Part shown: positions 3,797 to 5,739 of the stretch, piece by piece
Layout of the letters: every line of letters starts with the position of its first letter
How positions within the stretch are numbered: the first letter of the stretch is position 1
Program-made: the position numbers and the translations under genes
The notes under the pieces: generated by a model
Database searches by the model: none
What the model was told of the DNA's origin: nothing
The model's input: only the letters and a program-made list of their open reading frames with translations
Assembly (NCBI GenBank): GCA_005877655.1
Contig: VBOC01000147.1
Span: forward strand, 1 to 5,739
DNA length: 5,739 bases
Reading direction: 5' to 3'
DNA from: Ignavibacteria bacterium
GTDB lineage: Bacteria > Bacteroidota > Ignavibacteria > UBA10030 > SZUA-254

Positions 3797-5739
3797 TTAG
3801 AAGAATGCCCTAACCTCTGCTTTCGCCGTATGCACCGGGGGCGACCCACCTTCACTTCGACCGTCGTAGGAGATCGTGCTCTGAAGAAACTGTGTCATCC
3901 TGTAATCAAGGCCGAAATGCCAGAGCCAGGATTTCCCTCCCATCCTTCCCTCGGTGAGCTCAAACGGAATCTGAACTCCTGCCCCGCGAAGGAGAACTTC
4001 CTCCCGGCTGAGTTCGCCCCTCGCCTGGCCCTTCTCGTTCAGCGAATAGACGAGGCGGACCGATTCAGTGTTGATCCGGGCGGTGGCGGTGTCGAAATTG
4101 ACCGCCTCGCCGACCGATACCCTGATCCCGAGCTCGACGCTTTGTTCGGGACGATAGGCCCAGTCGGTCGCGAAGGCTCGGGAGACGATGTTCCGGATCC
4201 GATAATCAACCTGCGGGGAGTTGAGGTCGTCCTTTTTCTCGGTCAGGTCGGTCTGGTTCGAGAACTCCTTCACCAGGCGCCAGCGGATTCTGATGGAGCG
4301 CTCGTCGGCGTACGTTCTCTCGTCGGTCAGGGCATATTGCGTGAGCCCTTTTCGCCGGCTATAGCGGAAACGCATGGAAAATTCCGGCCGATTCTCGAGC
4401 AGGTAGAGGTCCTGCGTGAGAAGGTCGCTCCCAGCGATCGTCGTCTGATCATTGAGGAAATGGCTGAAGTGAAGAAGATAGATTTGTTTCTTGTCCTCTT
4501 CGCTGCTTTTCTCGTCGACCCGCAGGGAGGTCTCCGACGAGAGGGCACCGAGCAGATTATCGAACCACTCGTGCCCCGTGAACAGCCGGCCGCCGTTGAG
4601 CCGTATCCGCGAGCTCGCCTTGAGATCGCTCACGGGGAGGAGCACACCCGTGGGAACGATGACGCTGATAAAGTCGCCGTCAAATCGCGTGAGGCGGAAG
4701 TCCGCGTCATCGACGGTATGATTGCCGTTCACATCGCCGAGATAGACATAATTGCCCGTCCCTTTCGGCACCTGCTGATAGACCCGCTCGGGCCTGGCTG
4801 TTTGCTCCGTCGAGAGCTCGTAGAACCAATCCGACTCAATCAACTGACCGGGATTAAACCGGGTCTGCGAGCGGACGAGGAGAGATTGCACATCACTCTC
4901 ACCCGGCCGGCGGAACGGTTCCAGGAAAACTTTCTTTTGGAGAATCACCGTGAGCGAAGATGCGAGCGTGTTCCAATTGCGAAGCTGCCAGCTGTACGAC
5001 TGGGTAAGGGAGTTCGAGGCCGGCTTGAGCAGGCCCGAGGAGAGCGAATCACTCCAGCGCCAGAGCAGTTCCGCATGCACCGACATGCTGCCGAGGCTGT
5101 CGGAGCCGACGCGCGGACCGAGCTCATGAAATCGGAAGCTTCGTCTATTCAACGTGTCGGCGCTGATGGCCCGGCTTCGCAGCACTTCCCCGTTATACAC
5201 AATCCCGGGGGTATAAGATCCGATCGTGTACTCGGCCAGGCCCCGGTGGCGAAACCATGTCCCGTCGTCATCCACAAAGGCGTCTTGACTTTTTATAAAT
5301 TCGAATTCGTACGTCGCCCTCGGCATCCGTTCCCCGCTCACGAGCGCCGATGCCGTATACCTTCTGGACGAAAAGGGCTCCCCCCTTCTCATCCACCCGA
5401 GGCCCGCCGCCAGAGAGAGAACGGGAACGGGCCGATAAGCGAGCAAGCCTTCGCGCAGTTCTTCGTCGCGATTTGCGGAATCCAGAATATTCCACTTGCG
5501 GTTGAACTCGACCTCATTCGCACGGTCGGGGGAGACGTAACGATGATCGATGAAACGCTCCTTGAAGCTCGCCTCGACCGAACCCAGGCCATGGCCCCCG
5601 ATCCGCAGCTCCTTCTGGTCATACTGCAGGCTGACGTTCGCGGCCGAGCCGCTGTTATGCTCATCGTCGATATCCGAGAACCGATTCGGATCGAAATTCG
5701 AGAAGGCATATTCGGCCTCCAGCTTGAGATCGGCCGTGA
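3797..5739 (-). CDS. Large predicted outer-membrane/surface beta-strand protein, C-terminal part (cut by window edge)
   Basis: Uncharacterised protein; 646 residues are present (first full codon at 5737), the N-terminus and any signal peptide lie beyond the right edge, and the stop is TAA at 3799-3797. No start codon can be chosen: the frame stays open upstream of every internal candidate. The sequence is dominated by alternating polar/hydrophobic beta-strands (for example VRLVYSLNEKGQARGEL and WHFGLDYRMTQFLQSTISYD) with many charged turns, no hydrophobic helix, and ends AEVRAFF; a C-terminal aromatic residue is typical of barrels inserted by the BAM machinery. The start shows FSDIDDEHNSGSAA (20-33) and EFNRKWNI (77-84), a style known from large surface proteins of Ignavibacteria and relatives. 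DVNGNHTVDDADF (335-347) matches the EF-hand/dockerin calcium loop, with Asp and Asn at positions 1, 3, 5, 9 and 12 region. It precedes the repair operon by 362 bases and is probably transcribed separately. The outer-membrane location is inferred; a periplasmic or secreted beta-rich protein is the main alternative. Confidence 0.8.
   Translation of the reverse strand, partial: TADLKLEAEYAFSNFDPNRFSDIDDEHNSGSAANVSLQYDQKELRIGGHGLGSVEASFKERFIDHRYVSPDRANEVEFNRKWNILDSANRDEELREGLLAYRPVPVLSLAAGLGWMRRGEPFSSRRYTASALVSGERMPRATYEFEFIKSQDAFVDDDGTWFRHRGLAEYTIGSYTPGIVYNGEVLRSRAISADTLNRRSFRFHELGPRVGSDSLGSMSVHAELLWRWSDSLSSGLLKPASNSLTQSYSWQLRNWNTLASSLTVILQKKVFLEPFRRPGESDVQSLLVRSQTRFNPGQLIESDWFYELSTEQTARPERVYQQVPKGTGNYVYLGDVNGNHTVDDADFRLTRFDGDFISVIVPTGVLLPVSDLKASSRIRLNGGRLFTGHEWFDNLLGALSSETSLRVDEKSSEEDKKQIYLLHFSHFLNDQTTIAGSDLLTQDLYLLENRPEFSMRFRYSRRKGLTQYALTDERTYADERSIRIRWRLVKEFSNQTDLTEKKDDLNSPQVDYRIRNIVSRAFATDWAYRPEQSVELGIRVSVGEAVNFDTATARINTESVRLVYSLNEKGQARGELSREEVLLRGAGVQIPFELTEGRMGGKSWLWHFGLDYRMTQFLQSTISYDGRSEGGSPPVHTAKAEVRAFF
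4697..4735 (-). other. EF-hand/dockerin-like calcium-binding loop within the surface protein
   Basis: The encoded stretch DVNGNHTVDDADF has the spacing of a single dockerin-type calcium loop (D-x-N-G-N-x-T-V-D-D-x-D-F), flanked by GTGNYVYLG before it and a strand-rich region after it. Only one copy is seen, whereas true dockerin domains carry two, so this is more likely a stand-alone calcium-stabilised turn than a cohesin-binding module. The motif is seen directly; calcium binding is inferred. Confidence 0.55.

Overview
The window looks like chromosomal DNA from a Gram-negative bacterium, most probably of the Bacteroidota/Ignavibacteria (FCB) side. The main clue is a large outer-membrane-type protein whose sequence style (an asparagine/aspartate-rich 'FSDIDDEHNSGSAA' stretch, an 'EFNRKWNI' stretch and an EF-hand-like loop) resembles big uncharacterised surface proteins of that group. 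This placement is an inference from protein style; there is no rRNA or tRNA in the window. All four coding regions lie on the minus strand, and I support no plus-strand gene.

From right to left, in the direction of transcription: (1) 5739-3797 is the C-terminal 646 residues of a beta-strand-rich, probably outer-membrane protein that enters from beyond the right edge and ends in Phe-Phe. (2) 3796-3435 is a 362-base intergenic stretch, richer in A/T than the genes. It holds a very good sigma70-type promoter (TTGCTT, 17 bases, TATAAT) pointing left, an A-tract/T-tract block upstream of it, and a pair of ACGCGTG...CGAG repeats just downstream of the predicted start point. (3) 3434-2811 is an Ogt-type O6-alkylguanine-DNA alkyltransferase. 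(4) 2767-1241 is an Eco57I/TaqI-class N6-adenine DNA methyltransferase with no nuclease domain. (5) 1263-1 is the N-terminal 421 residues of a PcrA/UvrD-type superfamily 1 helicase that leaves at the left edge.

The alkyltransferase, methyltransferase and helicase are tightly packed (43-base gap, then a 23-base overlap) and form a likely operon of DNA-modifying and DNA-repair functions driven by the intergenic promoter.

The most notable observation is in the helicase. The reading frame is intact, but relative to PcrA/UvrD proteins about 19 residues are missing between motif III and the rest of domain 2A. The missing block is the one that carries motif IV (QNYRS), which holds ATP-contacting Tyr and Arg residues. 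This is either a real in-frame deletion that should damage ATPase activity or a sequencing/assembly error. No mobile element, CRISPR array, RNA gene or clearly new system is visible.
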